A stretch of 64,000 nt of DNA from Methanobrevibacter sp. (GCF_017410345.1 NZ_JAFQQZ010000028.1:1-64000), one strand, 5' to 3'; shown: positions 42,966 to 52,652, numbered from the stretch's first letter. The notes: generated by a model from the sequence alone, not told the origin. Numbers and translations: made by a program.

Positions 42966-43724
42966 ATGATCGATACACACATGCATGCAGATTCAAGAAG
43001 CAGTGAAGACTTTGAAAAAATGTTCATCAGTGGGATAGATACCGCTATCACCTGCTCATTTTATCCATATAAATTCAATGACAATCCTGAAATCCTTTTA
43101 AATCATTTAAATAGAATCCTGAACTTTGAACCAAGACGTGCGGGGGAATATGGCCTTGACTTGAAGGTTGCATTGGGAATTCATCCTGCCAATGCCTTAG
43201 AGAACAATGAAATCATATTCAATGAATTGGAGAAATGGATAGAAAACAAAGACATAATAGCCATTGGAGAAATAGGATTGGATGAAAATACAGAGATTGA
43301 AAAGAAAGTCTTCAAAAAGCAATTGGAATTGGCTGAAAAAACACAATCAAAAGTGATTATCCATACCCCAAGAAAAAACAAACTGGAAGTATTGAAAGAC
43401 ATAAAAGAGATTGTACTCGAGAATATCAATCCTAAGCTTGTGGTCATTGATCATATAAACCTTAACACCATTGAAGAGATCATTGATGAGGATTTCACCA
43501 TCGGCTTGACCGTGCAGCCTCAAAAGATGGAAGTTGAAGAGGCAGTTGAAATATTGGACAAATATGGATTTGACAAATTCCTATTGAACAGTGACATCAG
43601 CAACAAGCCATCTGATCCATTATCCGTTCCTAAAACAGTCAGAACATTGAAAAGATTAGGATACGATGAAAAAGAGATAAACAAAGTGGCATTTGAAAAT
43701 GCCAAAGAGTTCTTCAATATTTAA
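42966..43724 (+). CDS. TatD-related metal hydrolase
   Basis: TIM-barrel hydrolase of 252 residues. Metal ligands: MIDTHMHAD (HxH at about 4-6), AIGEIGLDE (Glu), VIIHTPRK (His), VVIDHINL (His) and LLNSDISNK (Asp). This matches the archaeal TatD-related DNase group. Whether it acts on DNA is not shown. GTGAGAAT precedes ATG at 42966. The gene faces away from the FilR1 pair and shares their spacer, so it could be a target of those regulators. Confidence 0.88.
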   Translation: MIDTHMHADSRSSEDFEKMFISGIDTAITCSFYPYKFNDNPEILLNHLNRILNFEPRRAGEYGLDLKVALGIHPANALENNEIIFNELEKWIENKDIIAIGEIGLDENTEIEKKVFKKQLELAEKTQSKVIIHTPRKNKLEVLKDIKEIVLENINPKLVVIDHINLNTIEEIIDEDFTIGLTVQPQKMEVEEAVEILDKYGFDKFLLNSDISNKPSDPLSVPKTVRTLKRLGYDEKEINKVAFENAKEFFNI

Positions 43725-43776
43725 AAGTATTAATCAATAATTAAAAAATTCTTTTTTTATAGGGAATAATGAAAAA

Positions 43777-44214
43777 TTATTCCTTAATTAATTCTTCTGT
43801 GATTAGAGTAGCGGATTCCACCATCTTAGGACAGAACTCAGTGAAGAGATTATTTTCCAGAGCATATTCAACTCCTTCTTCAGTCCTTATGTCACATCCT
43901 AACAATTCATTGCAGATATAAGAACCGTTTTTTGCTTCAAATTCCTCCAGAAATTTAACGCATACATCATCAGATTTGAGCTTGCTGTCAATGTCTCCAA
44001 CTTCACTTTGACCATATTTTAGGCCTAAAACCATTAAAGCACCAGTGCAGGCTCCACATACTTCACCCTTACGCATGCCACTGCCAAAGCATCCTCCGAT
44101 TTTAAGAGCTTGTTTTTCATCAAGCCCCAATTCTTTAGAGAAGCTTGCAAAAACAGCCTGTGCACAATTAAATTTAGATTCAAACAATTCCAATGATTTT
44201 TCCACATGATTCAT
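43777..44214 (-). CDS. C_GCAxxG_C_C family redox-type protein
   Basis: About 145 residues with the spaced cysteines of the C_GCAxxG_C_C family: FNCAQAVFASFSKELG, then GGCFGSGMRKGEVCGACTGALMVLG, DDVCVKFLEEF and YICNELLGCDI. Function is unproven; members are thought to be redox or electron-transfer related because of the conserved Cys and occasional heme or Fe-S neighbours. Length is normal. TGAGGATTAATT precedes ATG at 44214. It converges on the TatD-like gene, and its stop lies within a small inverted repeat. Confidence 0.88.
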   Translation of the reverse strand: MNHVEKSLELFESKFNCAQAVFASFSKELGLDEKQALKIGGCFGSGMRKGEVCGACTGALMVLGLKYGQSEVGDIDSKLKSDDVCVKFLEEFEAKNGSYICNELLGCDIRTEEGVEYALENNLFTEFCPKMVESATLITEELIKE

Positions 44215-44345
44215 AATTAATCCTCAGAAATAAAATATTGAACAAAAAGCAATGAAATAATTTAAAAATAGAAAAGAAATTATAATCTTAAAAAAAAATA
44301 AAAAAATAGAAAAAGAAAAGAGAATAGGAACAATATGAGTTCTAA

Positions 44346-44744
44346 TTAATCTTTTCTAACCAATTTGACTCTTGATGGAGTTACAATGATCAAGTTCTTG
44401 TCTTCAGCTTGTGAAAGCAAGATTGCTTCTGCACCATATTGGTGTCTTAAAAGCTTTATGATTTCTCCTGCTTGCTTAAAGTCCTTTTCACTTTGCTTTT
44501 CAAGGAATTTTAAATCAAGAATCACAGGATTGTTCTCTTCAACGATTTGGTCGAAAATATAATCCATATCATCAACTGATTTTGGTCTAATTAAAATGAT
44601 CTCATAAAAGGTTTGTTCCGGAGAAATGGAAGTGAATTCATCTTCGAAAAATTCTTCTTCTCCAAAATCGCCTATACCATATGCACTGCCAAAGTCATCT
44701 TCTTCAAAACCAAGGCTTTTCTTTAAATTATCAGTAAAACTCAT
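44346..44744 (-). CDS. sepF: Cell division protein SepF
   Basis: SepF anchors FtsZ to the membrane in archaea that lack FtsA. Residues about 1-12 (MSFTDNLKKSLG) form the amphipathic membrane-targeting helix, an acidic linker follows, and the C-terminal half is the DUF552 dimer fold (YEIILIRPKSVDDMDYIFDQ..., EENNPVILDLKFLEKQSEKD, GAEAILLSQAEDKNLIIVTP). Length 132 fits. AGGGAAGAGTC precedes ATG at 44744. ftsZ is not here. The PRC-barrel protein at 16978 may be a functional neighbour in division. Confidence 0.94.
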   Translation of the reverse strand: MSFTDNLKKSLGFEEDDFGSAYGIGDFGEEEFFEDEFTSISPEQTFYEIILIRPKSVDDMDYIFDQIVEENNPVILDLKFLEKQSEKDFKQAGEIIKLLRHQYGAEAILLSQAEDKNLIIVTPSRVKLVRKD

Positions 44745-45041
44745 TTTGACTCTTCCCTTAAATTTAATGAATAAAATTGATTATTAATTTTAAATAAATT
44801 TAAAAAAATTCTAAAAATTTCATATAATTTTATAAAAAATTTGCTTATTAATTTAAAAGTTTAATGGATTAAACTTTTGTTACATTAAAGTATATATTTT
44901 TTTATAGATATAAAACTTATTATTTTTTTGATGAAAAATAAAAAATTAAATCAAAAATAGAATTTAAAAATAATTAAAAAATTATATTAAAAATTATATT
45001 AAAAAAAATAAAAAAAGAAAAAATAATTAAATAAAAATCAA

Positions 45042-46097
45042 TTAATTTTTATCTAAATATTCCAAAATTGCATCTAACAATTTGCCTGCTCCACCAGCAT
45101 ACATGTCTGCTGCAGGCAAGCCGTATTTCTCTTCAAAGCTTTCTAAAGTCATATCCTCATCAGCATTTCTCATGTTGATTGACAATCCAACAACCTTAGT
45201 GGTAGGCACAACAGCTTCAATGGCCTTTACCTCATAGTCAATGCCTCTAGGTTCACGGTATGGGTGGTTTGGCCTGTGACCTACAATGACTGCATCAGGA
45301 TCTGCACCGATTAATATGCATGCAGACAATCCTCTTGGGTGAGGGTTTCCATCTTCAGTCAAGCTTGATTGTCCTTCAATGAAGATGATATCCGGCTGGT
45401 CATTTTCCTCAACATATTTGATTGAACTTAAGATAGCTGAAGGAATGTCCATTGCAGATAGGCTTCCTGCTCTGAAATTGAATGCAGTAGGCTGTTCCAA
45501 TCCCATTTCATCAGTTGAAATGATGGAAGCCTTCAAGCCTCTTTTCATTGCTTCGATTCCCAATGATTTGGTGGTGGTCCTTTTACCGCACTCCTGGGAA
45601 GTACCTCCTACAAAGACAACAGATGCCTTTGGCTCATATGAAATCTTAGGCAATACTTCACAGCATTTTTCAGGTGCCACACCGCAAATCTTGCGGACAA
45701 CATCCAATCTTGGACTAATCTCTTTGATGCAAACATCATTTTGCTTTGCCAATTTCAATAAAGATTCATTTTCAGATAAAGATAAAGATCTAAATGAAAC
45801 AACTGCGTTCTTGCCGTTTGCCAATGCCTGAACCGCATATTTGAGTGCAGTTCCTTCAGCGCCGATTGGTAACATGATGGCTACAGTTTTTGCTTCAGTA
45901 GATTCAAATAAATCTGATAGGTTTGATGCCACTTCAAGACCACAGAAAGGTTTTCCTTGTTTTGCAGGGTTATCATCAAGGAATCCTACTGTTTCAATCC
46001 CTTCAAGGTTAGAGAATTTTTCTCCTCCACCTCCACATCCAACAATAATATAAGGATTCAATTCTTGAAGATCTTCAACAGAATTTATAGAATACAA
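45042..46097 (-). CDS. DUF1611 P-loop protein
   Basis: Protein of 351 residues. The N-terminal part (about 15-130) is Rossmann-like ([29 protein letters not shown]). From about 155 on it is a DUF1611 P-loop domain ([45 protein letters not shown]). Some relatives act in D-glutamate metabolism, but no role is shown for the archaeal ones. The start is TTG at 46097 behind GGAGTGATTAC. It stands alone, with long AT-rich spacers on both sides. Confidence 0.85.
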   Translation of the reverse strand: MYSINSVEDLQELNPYIIVGCGGGGEKFSNLEGIETVGFLDDNPAKQGKPFCGLEVASNLSDLFESTEAKTVAIMLPIGAEGTALKYAVQALANGKNAVVSFRSLSLSENESLLKLAKQNDVCIKEISPRLDVVRKICGVAPEKCCEVLPKISYEPKASVVFVGGTSQECGKRTTTKSLGIEAMKRGLKASIISTDEMGLEQPTAFNFRAGSLSAMDIPSAILSSIKYVEENDQPDIIFIEGQSSLTEDGNPHPRGLSACILIGADPDAVIVGHRPNHPYREPRGIDYEVKAIEAVVPTTKVVGLSINMRNADEDMTLESFEEKYGLPAADMYAGGAGKLLDAILEYLDKN

Positions 46098-46599
46098 GTA
46101 ATCACTCCTCTTAAAAAATTGTGTAATTTTGATAAAAATATAGTTAATGATAAATTATTCAAATATTGAATCTTTTCAGAAAACATATATTAAATACTAA
46201 TGCAATAAATAATACACTATCCAACATTATAGAATTTATCTTAATGTATGTATATATTTATTATTATTAATAAATATTAGCATAAGAATTATTAAAATCG
46301 AATTTCATGAGGATAATGATTTCTTTATCATAACATTAAAAATTATAAATATTAAAAAAATAAAAATATTATAGAAAAATAAAACTTAGACAAAATTTTC
46401 ATCAAATTGAAAATTAAAAAAATAAAAACTAAAAAAATTTATAAAAATAACTTACTTTTTAATATATGGTAAACTATATCTACATCAATGAAATCTAAAA
46501 TAGAGATTTGATAACAACTATGCAAATAATTGCATTTAGATATCATAATTATCAATACCCATTATTCAACTATAAAAAATAATTAAGGAGAAAACTAAT
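46098..46599. other. AT-rich spacer before ZPR1 gene
   Basis: About 500 bp between divergent genes with no supported ORF. ATGCAA, 4-base centre, TTGCAT (46520-46535) is a small inverted repeat about 65-80 bp before the ZPR1 start and could be an operator. The rest is simple AT-rich sequence. Confidence 0.5.
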
Positions 46600-47193
46600 A
46601 TGAACATGGATGATGTGAAGACTGGAAAAGGTGCAGAAATGAAAATGGATTGTCCGGTATGTGGAGGAAAAAATACTGCAACCTATACTACTCAAACTCA
46701 TGAACTTGCTTATTTTGGAGAGGTTGTTGAATCAACCATACAATGTGAGAAATGTGGATTCAGACATAATGACATTTTGGCAACTGAACAGAAGGACCCT
46801 GCCAAACACAGTTTGATCATTAGCAAAAAGAATCTCGACTCAAGGGTGGTCCGTTCACAGTCAGCTACAGTGTCACTTCCAGAGATTGGAATCAAGGTTG
46901 AACCTGGTCCAAAGTCTGAAGGATACATATCAAATGTTGAAGGAGTTGTTGTAAGATTCATCGAAGCAACTGAACGTGCATTGAACATGTTTACTGATGA
47001 GACTTCACAAACAAACGGAAAAAGAGTTCTTGAAAACCTGCATAAGGTATTGGATGGAGAGCTTGAAACTCTCTTGCTTATAGAAGATCCATTCGGACAA
47101 AGCAAAATAATGGATGTCCGTGCAAAAACAGAACCTTTAACAGATGAAGAGTTAAAGAATTTAAAAACAGGATTTACAATAATCGATGATTGA
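46600..47193 (+). CDS. ZPR1 zinc finger domain protein
   Basis: Archaeal ZPR1-type protein of 197 residues. The zinc finger is CPVCGG...CEKCGF (about 18-54), followed by the ZPR1 beta domain (DSRVVRSQSATVSLPEIGIK, GYISNVEGVVVRFIEATERA) and the conserved LLLIEDPFGQS stretch. In eukaryotes ZPR1 is an EF1A chaperone; the archaeal role is unproven. Length is normal for the single-domain archaeal form. AAGGAGAAAACTAAT precedes ATG at 46600. Confidence 0.92.
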   Translation: MNMDDVKTGKGAEMKMDCPVCGGKNTATYTTQTHELAYFGEVVESTIQCEKCGFRHNDILATEQKDPAKHSLIISKKNLDSRVVRSQSATVSLPEIGIKVEPGPKSEGYISNVEGVVVRFIEATERALNMFTDETSQTNGKRVLENLHKVLDGELETLLLIEDPFGQSKIMDVRAKTEPLTDEELKNLKTGFTIIDD

Positions 47194-47290
47194 AAGTGAA
47201 AAATAGCTTTAGAAAAAATTTAAAAAAATATTAAAAATAGTAGTTAAAATCCTATAAAAAAAGTTAAAAAAAATAAAATGAATAGAAGAA

Positions 47291-47728
47291 TTATTCTTCT
47301 ATTTCTTCATCTTCTTCTTGTTTGGTCATAGATAATGGAGTGAATTCATCTTCCTCTACGACATCTTTTAATTTGAGAGTTTTTTGAACATCCATAGCTA
47401 ATGCATCACAATCTGCCTTAATAGCGTTTAAGTGCAATAAGATTCTTTCCTTTTCTTGGTTGATTCTTTTGATGTTAGTGTATGGATAGGTTGATTCCTT
47501 AAGCATCTCATACTCAATGGTAGTGTATGGGTAGTCATTGAGCTGCTCACATACTTGCTTGAGGATATCTCCCAAGAACTTGTTCATTTCAACTTTTACT
47601 CTTTCCCTGATCATTTTGTCATCATCAAGGTTTTGTTTCATTAAACGAACAACTTCTGCTTTAGCAAAAGGTAAGTTTTCTTCTTCTTCCTCTTCGATTT
47701 CAATATTTTCAATTTCTTCTTCAGCCAT
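47291..47728 (-). CDS. Histone-fold protein with C-terminal coiled coil
   Basis: Acidic protein of 145 residues. After a Glu-rich leader (1-18), residues about 19-70 follow an archaeal histone pattern: [15 protein letters not shown] (short helix 1), long helix [20 protein letters not shown] with VCEQLNDY, then a [13 protein letters not shown] helix. Residues about 86-122 form a long charged coiled coil ([31 protein letters not shown]). The tail is acidic again. This resembles the described coiled-coil histone type that bridges DNA. DNA-contact residues are not certain. AAGGAGTCGTTATTT precedes ATG at 47728. Confidence 0.6.
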   Translation of the reverse strand: MAEEEIENIEIEEEEEENLPFAKAEVVRLMKQNLDDDKMIRERVKVEMNKFLGDILKQVCEQLNDYPYTTIEYEMLKESTYPYTNIKRINQEKERILLHLNAIKADCDALAMDVQKTLKLKDVVEEDEFTPLSMTKQEEDEEIEE

Positions 47729-48353
47729 AAATAACGACTCCTTAATAAATATTTTAAATTTTATTAATAATTAATTACAACTGAATTATTAACTGGCTAA
47801 TGCAATAATTAGTTCATAAAAATTTATCAATTCATAAAAATTATTTTGATGAATGCAATAAAAATTTCAATATTAATAAAATTTATTCAAATTAAATTTA
47901 AATCATGAAAAGCAAGTGAAATCTAAATTTAGATAAAAAATTATTTTTATTTTTCAATAAAAAATGATTTAAAATCTAAAAAAACCATTTGCTTATCTAG
48001 ATGTAATAATATATTTGTTTAAAGGAATATATAAAGGTATCGCATTATTTTAATTTTATGATTAATTTTTCATATAGTTATTGAGTAAACTATATGAATA
48101 ATTATAGCAAAAATCAATAATTTTGATGGTATGAAAAAATTGAAAAATCCCTTTTTTAAAATTATGAATTTTGTTTAAAATATGAAAATTATCAATTGAA
48201 AAATTAATTAAAAATGTTGTAAAAAATAGAAATAGTATACTATGTTTAAAACAATAATGAAAATAGAAAAATTATAATTTAATAAATTTAATAAAAATAA
48301 ATGAAAAATAGAAAAATAATAAAAATTAAAAAAATTTAATTTTGATAATTAAT
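47729..48353. other. Long AT-rich spacer with candidate ncRNA
   Basis: About 625 bp between the histone-fold gene and the 85-residue gene, both on the minus strand. It contains AAAGGAATATATAAAGG (48021-48037), a good BRE/TATA pair for the + strand, and a strong hairpin at 48069-48098. No ORF with a ribosome binding site. Confidence 0.5.
48069..48098 (+). ncRNA. Candidate small RNA hairpin
   Basis: TTCATATAGTT, 8-base loop, AACTATATGAA: perfect 11-bp stem. It begins about 12 bp after the start expected from the BRE/TATA sequence at 48021-48037. A plus-strand small RNA is a suggestion only; an operator for another gene is also possible. Confidence 0.25.
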
Positions 48354-48611
48354 TTAGTCTGCACAAGGATCTAAATTAAATGCATATCTGTATTCTTGGT
48401 TTACAAGATTGGAACCTTCGAATCTTCCATCGATAATGCTTGAAATCTTTTCAATTGCATCAAGGGAAAGCTCCTTTCCTTCTGCAATTGGGAAAAAGAA
48501 AGTGATTACATCATCGGTTATGAGATAATTCAATTCGAAATCTTCCTTTTCAAATTCGCCTTTAAATACTTCAGTGAGTTTTTCTTCAATATTCTTTTCA
48601 AGATCTGCCAT
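48354..48611 (-). CDS. Small acidic protein of unknown function
   Basis: Protein of 85 residues that I do not recognise. It begins with an amphipathic helix (LEKNIEEKLTEVFKGEF), has a hydrophobic strand pair (YLITDDVITFFFPIAEG) and ends DPCAD. It looks like a small alpha/beta cytosolic protein. GAGGTGAAATT precedes ATG at 48611. It lies 85 bp after nadC on the same strand and may share its transcript, which would tie it loosely to NAD synthesis, but there is no direct evidence. Confidence 0.75.
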   Translation of the reverse strand: MADLEKNIEEKLTEVFKGEFEKEDFELNYLITDDVITFFFPIAEGKELSLDAIEKISSIIDGRFEGSNLVNQEYRYAFNLDPCAD

Positions 48612-48696
48612 AATTTCACCTCATATTAAAAGTTATATTTACATTAAACAAGATAGCATATAAACTTATCCATAAGCCCATAAGCCGAAAGCCTTT

Positions 48697-49527
48697 TTAA
48701 TCCATATCCAAACTGAAGTTCAAACTGCTTGCCTGATGGGTTATGGAACCTAATGATATGATGTCAACATCCAATGGAGCATAATCCAGAATATTGTCTT
48801 CTGTGATTCCTCCGGAAATCTCAATCAATACATCTTTCCTCAAATCCTTTTCCTCTAATGCATCTAGAGTATCTTGAGCTTCCTCAGGAGTCATATTGTC
48901 AAACATGACAATGTCTGCACCGTTTTCACAGGCAATGATTGCATCTTCAATTGATTCAACTTCAATCTCAATCTTTTTGGAAAAGCTGTTGTTCTCTTTG
49001 GCCAATTCAAGGGCTTCCTTCACTGAACCGACAACGGCAATATGATTGTCCTTAATCAATATCATATCGTCCAATGCAGACCTATGAGGGTCTCCGCCAC
49101 CGATGGAAATAGCCAATTTGTCAAACTTCTGAAGTGCAGGTGCAGTCTTACGGGTTCCAGCAACCCTTATCTTAGGATTTAGCTCATGCACCTTCTTTAC
49201 AATCCTATTGGTCACGGTAGCCACACCAGACATTCTCATAAGAAGATTAAGTGCAGTTCTCTCTAAAAGAAGAATCTTTCGGGCATTTCCTTCAAGCTCT
49301 AAAAGAATGTCTCCTTTGGAAATCCTATCCCCATCCTTTTTAGAGGAAATGATCTTAATGCCATACTCTGAAAACATTTCCTTTATGATTTCAATTCCTG
49401 CAAGGATTCCATCATCCTTAGAGATCAGTTTAGCATAAAATACCTTATCTTCTGGAATTAAGGCATTTGAAGTGATATCTCCAAAACCTTCATCTTCCCT
49501 AAGCATATACCTTATAATTTCATCCAT
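48697..49527 (-). CDS. nadC: Nicotinate-nucleotide pyrophosphorylase
   Basis: NadC (quinolinate phosphoribosyltransferase) makes nicotinate mononucleotide from quinolinate and PRPP, releasing CO2. Signature blocks: LRMSGV-type RTALNLLMRMSGVAT, RVAGTRKTAPALQKFDKLAI, GGGDPHRSALDDMILIKDNH and a C-terminal IEISGGITEDNILDYA. Length 276 is normal. GGTGTAAGA precedes ATG at 49527. It receives the product of NadA (encoded 2 kb away) and NadX (32 kb away). Confidence 0.96.
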   Translation of the reverse strand: MDEIIRYMLREDEGFGDITSNALIPEDKVFYAKLISKDDGILAGIEIIKEMFSEYGIKIISSKKDGDRISKGDILLELEGNARKILLLERTALNLLMRMSGVATVTNRIVKKVHELNPKIRVAGTRKTAPALQKFDKLAISIGGGDPHRSALDDMILIKDNHIAVVGSVKEALELAKENNSFSKKIEIEVESIEDAIIACENGADIVMFDNMTPEEAQDTLDALEEKDLRKDVLIEISGGITEDNILDYAPLDVDIISLGSITHQASSLNFSLDMD

Positions 49528-49747
49528 TCTTACACCAAGATATTAAAAATTATTAAACTTATAAATTATACATTTTAAAAAAATATTCTAGAAATTAAAT
49601 TCAATTAAGATAATATATGTTTCATAGTATTAATATATTTTATATATTTAAATTAACATAATATTAATCATAAAATAAAAACAATAATCTGATTCAACTA
49701 TTCCAAACATCGAATAGACAATAAAATTCAAGAATTCAAGTGATTTT

Positions 49748-50695
49748 ATGGAAATTACATTTTTAGGAACTTCATCTGCTGTGCCTTCAAAATATAGAAA
49801 CCATGCGGGAATTATCTTAAAGTACTTTAAGGATACACTGCTATTTGATTGCGGTGAAGGAACACAAAGACAATTGACTTATGCTAAGATAAGCCCTATG
49901 AAAATAGACAAGATATTCATAACCCATTTTCATGGAGACCATATCTTAGGCTTGGCAGGACTCATTCAATCCATGGGCTTTAGAGGAAGGGAAGATGATC
50001 TGGACATCTACGGACCTAAAGGATTGAATAAGATACTGAATGTGATTTCAAATTATGGATTCTTCCAAATAAACTTCAATATCAATGTTCACGAAATAGG
50101 GGAAGGAACAGTTGTTGAAACAGAGGAATACATCATAAAATCAGTTCTTGCAGAGCATAATATTGAGAATCTTGCCTACTCCATCTATGAAAAGAAAAAG
50201 CCTCGCTTCCTAAGGGAAAAGGCCATTGAGCTTGGAGTGCCGGTAGGCCCTGCCTTTGGAAAGCTTCACAGCGGCCAAGAGGTTGAAGTGGATGGAAAGA
50301 TCATCAAGCCTGAGCAAGTCTTGGGCCCGCCGAGAGCAGGCAAAAAGGTGACATACTCCGGAGATACAAGGCCTTGCGAACAATTGATTGAACTTGCACG
50401 TGACAGCGATGTATTGATTCATGAAGCAACCTACGAAGATGCAGACAGGGACAGGGCAATTGAAAATTGCCATTCCACATCAAAGGAAGCTGCAGAAATA
50501 GCTAAAGAGGCAAATGTGAAACTATTGGTGCTCACACATATGAGCACAAGATATACAACAGACTTGAATATCAAGGAAGAGGCCAAGGAAATATTTGAAA
50601 ACACTGTTGTGGCCAATGACTTTACAGAAATAAACATTGGAAAGGATAAGACAACTATAAACTTCAAGAATATTCTAACTGTAAACAATGAATGA
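49748..50695 (+). CDS. rnz: Ribonuclease Z
   Basis: tRNA 3'-end processing endonuclease of the metallo-beta-lactamase fold. Zinc motif THFHGDH (about 58-64), LAEHNIE loop, the SGDTRPCE strand (Asp) and CHSTSKEAAEIA (His) with THMSTRY are all present, and 315 residues is the normal short form. AAGTGATTTT precedes ATG at 49748. mscS follows 49 bp later on the same strand. Confidence 0.96.
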   Translation: MEITFLGTSSAVPSKYRNHAGIILKYFKDTLLFDCGEGTQRQLTYAKISPMKIDKIFITHFHGDHILGLAGLIQSMGFRGREDDLDIYGPKGLNKILNVISNYGFFQINFNINVHEIGEGTVVETEEYIIKSVLAEHNIENLAYSIYEKKKPRFLREKAIELGVPVGPAFGKLHSGQEVEVDGKIIKPEQVLGPPRAGKKVTYSGDTRPCEQLIELARDSDVLIHEATYEDADRDRAIENCHSTSKEAAEIAKEANVKLLVLTHMSTRYTTDLNIKEEAKEIFENTVVANDFTEINIGKDKTTINFKNILTVNNE

Positions 50696-50744
50696 AAGAA
50701 TCATGATTAAATTTTAATTAAAATGGATAATGAAAGGTGGTTAA

Positions 50745-51542
50745 ATGGATTACGCTTCCCAGATATTAGAAATACTTCTTCATCTTTTCAATTTTAGAAA
50801 TATTCTCTATATCCTACTGATTATCATAGGCGGAATCATAATCATAAGACTAGGGGATAGGGCACTTAGCAAGATAGAGCATAAATTTGACTTGAATCTC
50901 ACCGCCCATTATTTATTTAAGGACATATTGAAATACACAGTGATCATCATAGCCATCGCATGGATACTGCATGTTCTTGGAATCAACTTGGAAAGCATCA
51001 TAATCAGTTTAGGTGTTGTAGGTATTATAATAGGACTTGCATCCCAGGACATTGTCTCCAACTTCATTTCAGGAATCTTTGTAATCAGCGATAAGAAGAT
51101 CCAAGTTGGAAATGTCATTGAAGTCAATGATTTCAAGGGAACCATCAAGAAAGTCGGATTTAGAAACACCCATATGATAAATCAGGACAACTATGAGATA
51201 ACAATTCCAAACTCTGTCTTAGCCAAGAACATCTATAAGATGTATAAGCCAACTGAAGACCACAGACTTAGGATAACTGCAGTATTGCCTCATGGAATGA
51301 ACTTGGATGAATTCAAGGCGGACCTTGATAAGAAAATGTATTCCTACGATTGGGTCGTTAAGGACAAGACCACGTTCTTTTCAAAGGACTATACTGAATG
51401 GGGTCCTAAAGTAGAGGTTAGCTACTGGATTACAGAATATAAGTATATTGACTGTGGAAAGATAAGAATCCTAGAAAACATCAATAGATTAGCTGATGAA
51501 TATAGGAAAAACAGAAGAATAAAAATCAAATATAAAAAATAA
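50745..51542 (+). CDS. mscS: MscS family mechanosensitive channel
   Basis: Small-conductance mechanosensitive channel, 265 residues. Three membrane helices in the first about 110 residues; the pore helix is in INLESIIISLGVVGIIIGLASQDIVSNFISGIFV, followed here in pieces: ISLGVVGIIIGLASQ and DIVSNFISGIFV. The beta domain (VGNVIEVNDFKGTIKKVGFR, IPNSVLAKN) is typical. It releases solutes on osmotic downshock. AAGGTGGTTAA precedes ATG at 50745. nadA follows after about 140 bp. Confidence 0.94.
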   Translation: MDYASQILEILLHLFNFRNILYILLIIIGGIIIIRLGDRALSKIEHKFDLNLTAHYLFKDILKYTVIIIAIAWILHVLGINLESIIISLGVVGIIIGLASQDIVSNFISGIFVISDKKIQVGNVIEVNDFKGTIKKVGFRNTHMINQDNYEITIPNSVLAKNIYKMYKPTEDHRLRITAVLPHGMNLDEFKADLDKKMYSYDWVVKDKTTFFSKDYTEWGPKVEVSYWITEYKYIDCGKIRILENINRLADEYRKNRRIKIKYKK

Positions 51543-51585
51543 ATTGAAAAAAACTTGAAAATAGAATAAATTTTAAAGAGATATA

Positions 51586-51606
51586 AAAAAATAACAATCG
51601 TTAATT
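51586..51606 (+). promoter_or_regulatory. 21-bp element upstream of nadA, shared with larE region
   Basis: Identical over 21 bases to 25300-25320; the core is TAACAATCGTTA. It lies 78 bp before the nadA start. Both copies are followed by a related TTTAT..CATAAA stretch, which may be the TATA region or part of the site. Confidence 0.55.
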
Positions 51607-51683
51607 TTTTATGCATAAAGAACTAAAATAATATCATATAATAAAAAATCTCATGATAATAACTAATAAAAAAGGGTTAGAAT

Positions 51684-52601
51684 ATGACAAATGAATTACA
51701 AGAAGAAATTATTCAATTGAAAGAGGAAAAGAATGCAATTATCCTCGCACACAATTACCAACCAAAGGAAATTCAGGAAATAGCTGATTTTCTTGGAGAC
51801 TCATTAGAATTATGCATAAAAGCAAAAGAAGTGGATGATAAGGAAATCATCGTCTTCTGTGGTGTAGACTTCATGGCAGAGACCGCTTATATGCTAAACC
51901 CTGACAAGAAGGTATTGATTCCAGATATGGAGGCAGAATGTCCTATGGCACATATGCTTACTGGTGAGCAAGTTAGAGAAGCTAAGGAAAAATACCCTGA
52001 CGCTGCGGTTTGCCTATACGTAAACAGTCTCGGTGAGGCAAAAGCCCAATCAGACATACTCTGTACCTCTGGAAATGTAAAGAAAGTTGTTGAAAGCATT
52101 GAACAGGACACAATCCTATTTGGACCTGATAACAACCTTGGTGAATTCGTACAGCCATTCACTGACAAAAAGATCATTCCAATTCCAGGTGACGGACACT
52201 GCTATGTGCACAAACTGTTCCATAAGGAAGACATAGAGGATGCAAGGAAGAAATATCCTAATGCAGACATCATCATTCACCCTGAATCCAATAAGGATGT
52301 TCAAGAGCTTGCAGACTATGTCTTAAGTACTGGAGGAATGCTCTCACATGTAAGGGACAGCCCTAAGGACGAGTTTGTCATTGGAACTGAAGTGGACCTC
52401 ATTACCAGACTTGAATCTGAGTTCCCTGACAAAACCTATTATCCATTGCTTGAAGGAGCTATCTGCAAAAACATGAAACTTCATACTCTTGAAAAGGTAA
52501 GAGACTGCCTTAAGAATGAAGAGCCAAGAATAGTCGTTCCGGATGAAATAGCTGAAAAATCAATCAATGCAATTGAAAGAATGCTCGAAGCATCTAAATA
52601 A
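51684..52601 (+). CDS. nadA: Quinolinate synthase
   Basis: NadA condenses iminoaspartate with dihydroxyacetone phosphate into quinolinate using a 4Fe-4S cluster. The three cluster cysteines are at the expected spacing: C86 (EAECPMAH), C173 (DGHCYVH) and C261 (EGAICKNMK). The N-terminal LAHNYQPKEIQEIADFLGDS and FCGVDFMAETA blocks are typical. Length 305 is normal. AAGGGTTAGAAT precedes ATG at 51684. Its promoter region holds an element shared with the LarE-like gene. Confidence 0.97.
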   Translation: MTNELQEEIIQLKEEKNAIILAHNYQPKEIQEIADFLGDSLELCIKAKEVDDKEIIVFCGVDFMAETAYMLNPDKKVLIPDMEAECPMAHMLTGEQVREAKEKYPDAAVCLYVNSLGEAKAQSDILCTSGNVKKVVESIEQDTILFGPDNNLGEFVQPFTDKKIIPIPGDGHCYVHKLFHKEDIEDARKKYPNADIIIHPESNKDVQELADYVLSTGGMLSHVRDSPKDEFVIGTEVDLITRLESEFPDKTYYPLLEGAICKNMKLHTLEKVRDCLKNEEPRIVVPDEIAEKSINAIERMLEASK

Positions 52602-52627
52602 GAATAGTAAAAATAGTAAAATAACTA

Positions 52628-52652
52628 GATAAAAAGAAATATTCTTTTTATC
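52628..52652 (+). terminator. Terminator after nadA
   Basis: GATAAAAAGAA, ATA loop, TTCTTTTTATC (11-bp stem) followed by CTTTCTTTTTTTT, 26 bp past the nadA stop. Confidence 0.7.

Noticed and set aside
43761-43785. Inverted repeat over the stop of the C_GCAxxG_C_C gene as terminator
   Set aside because: The T run lies on the wrong side for either gene, so a terminator call is not supported.
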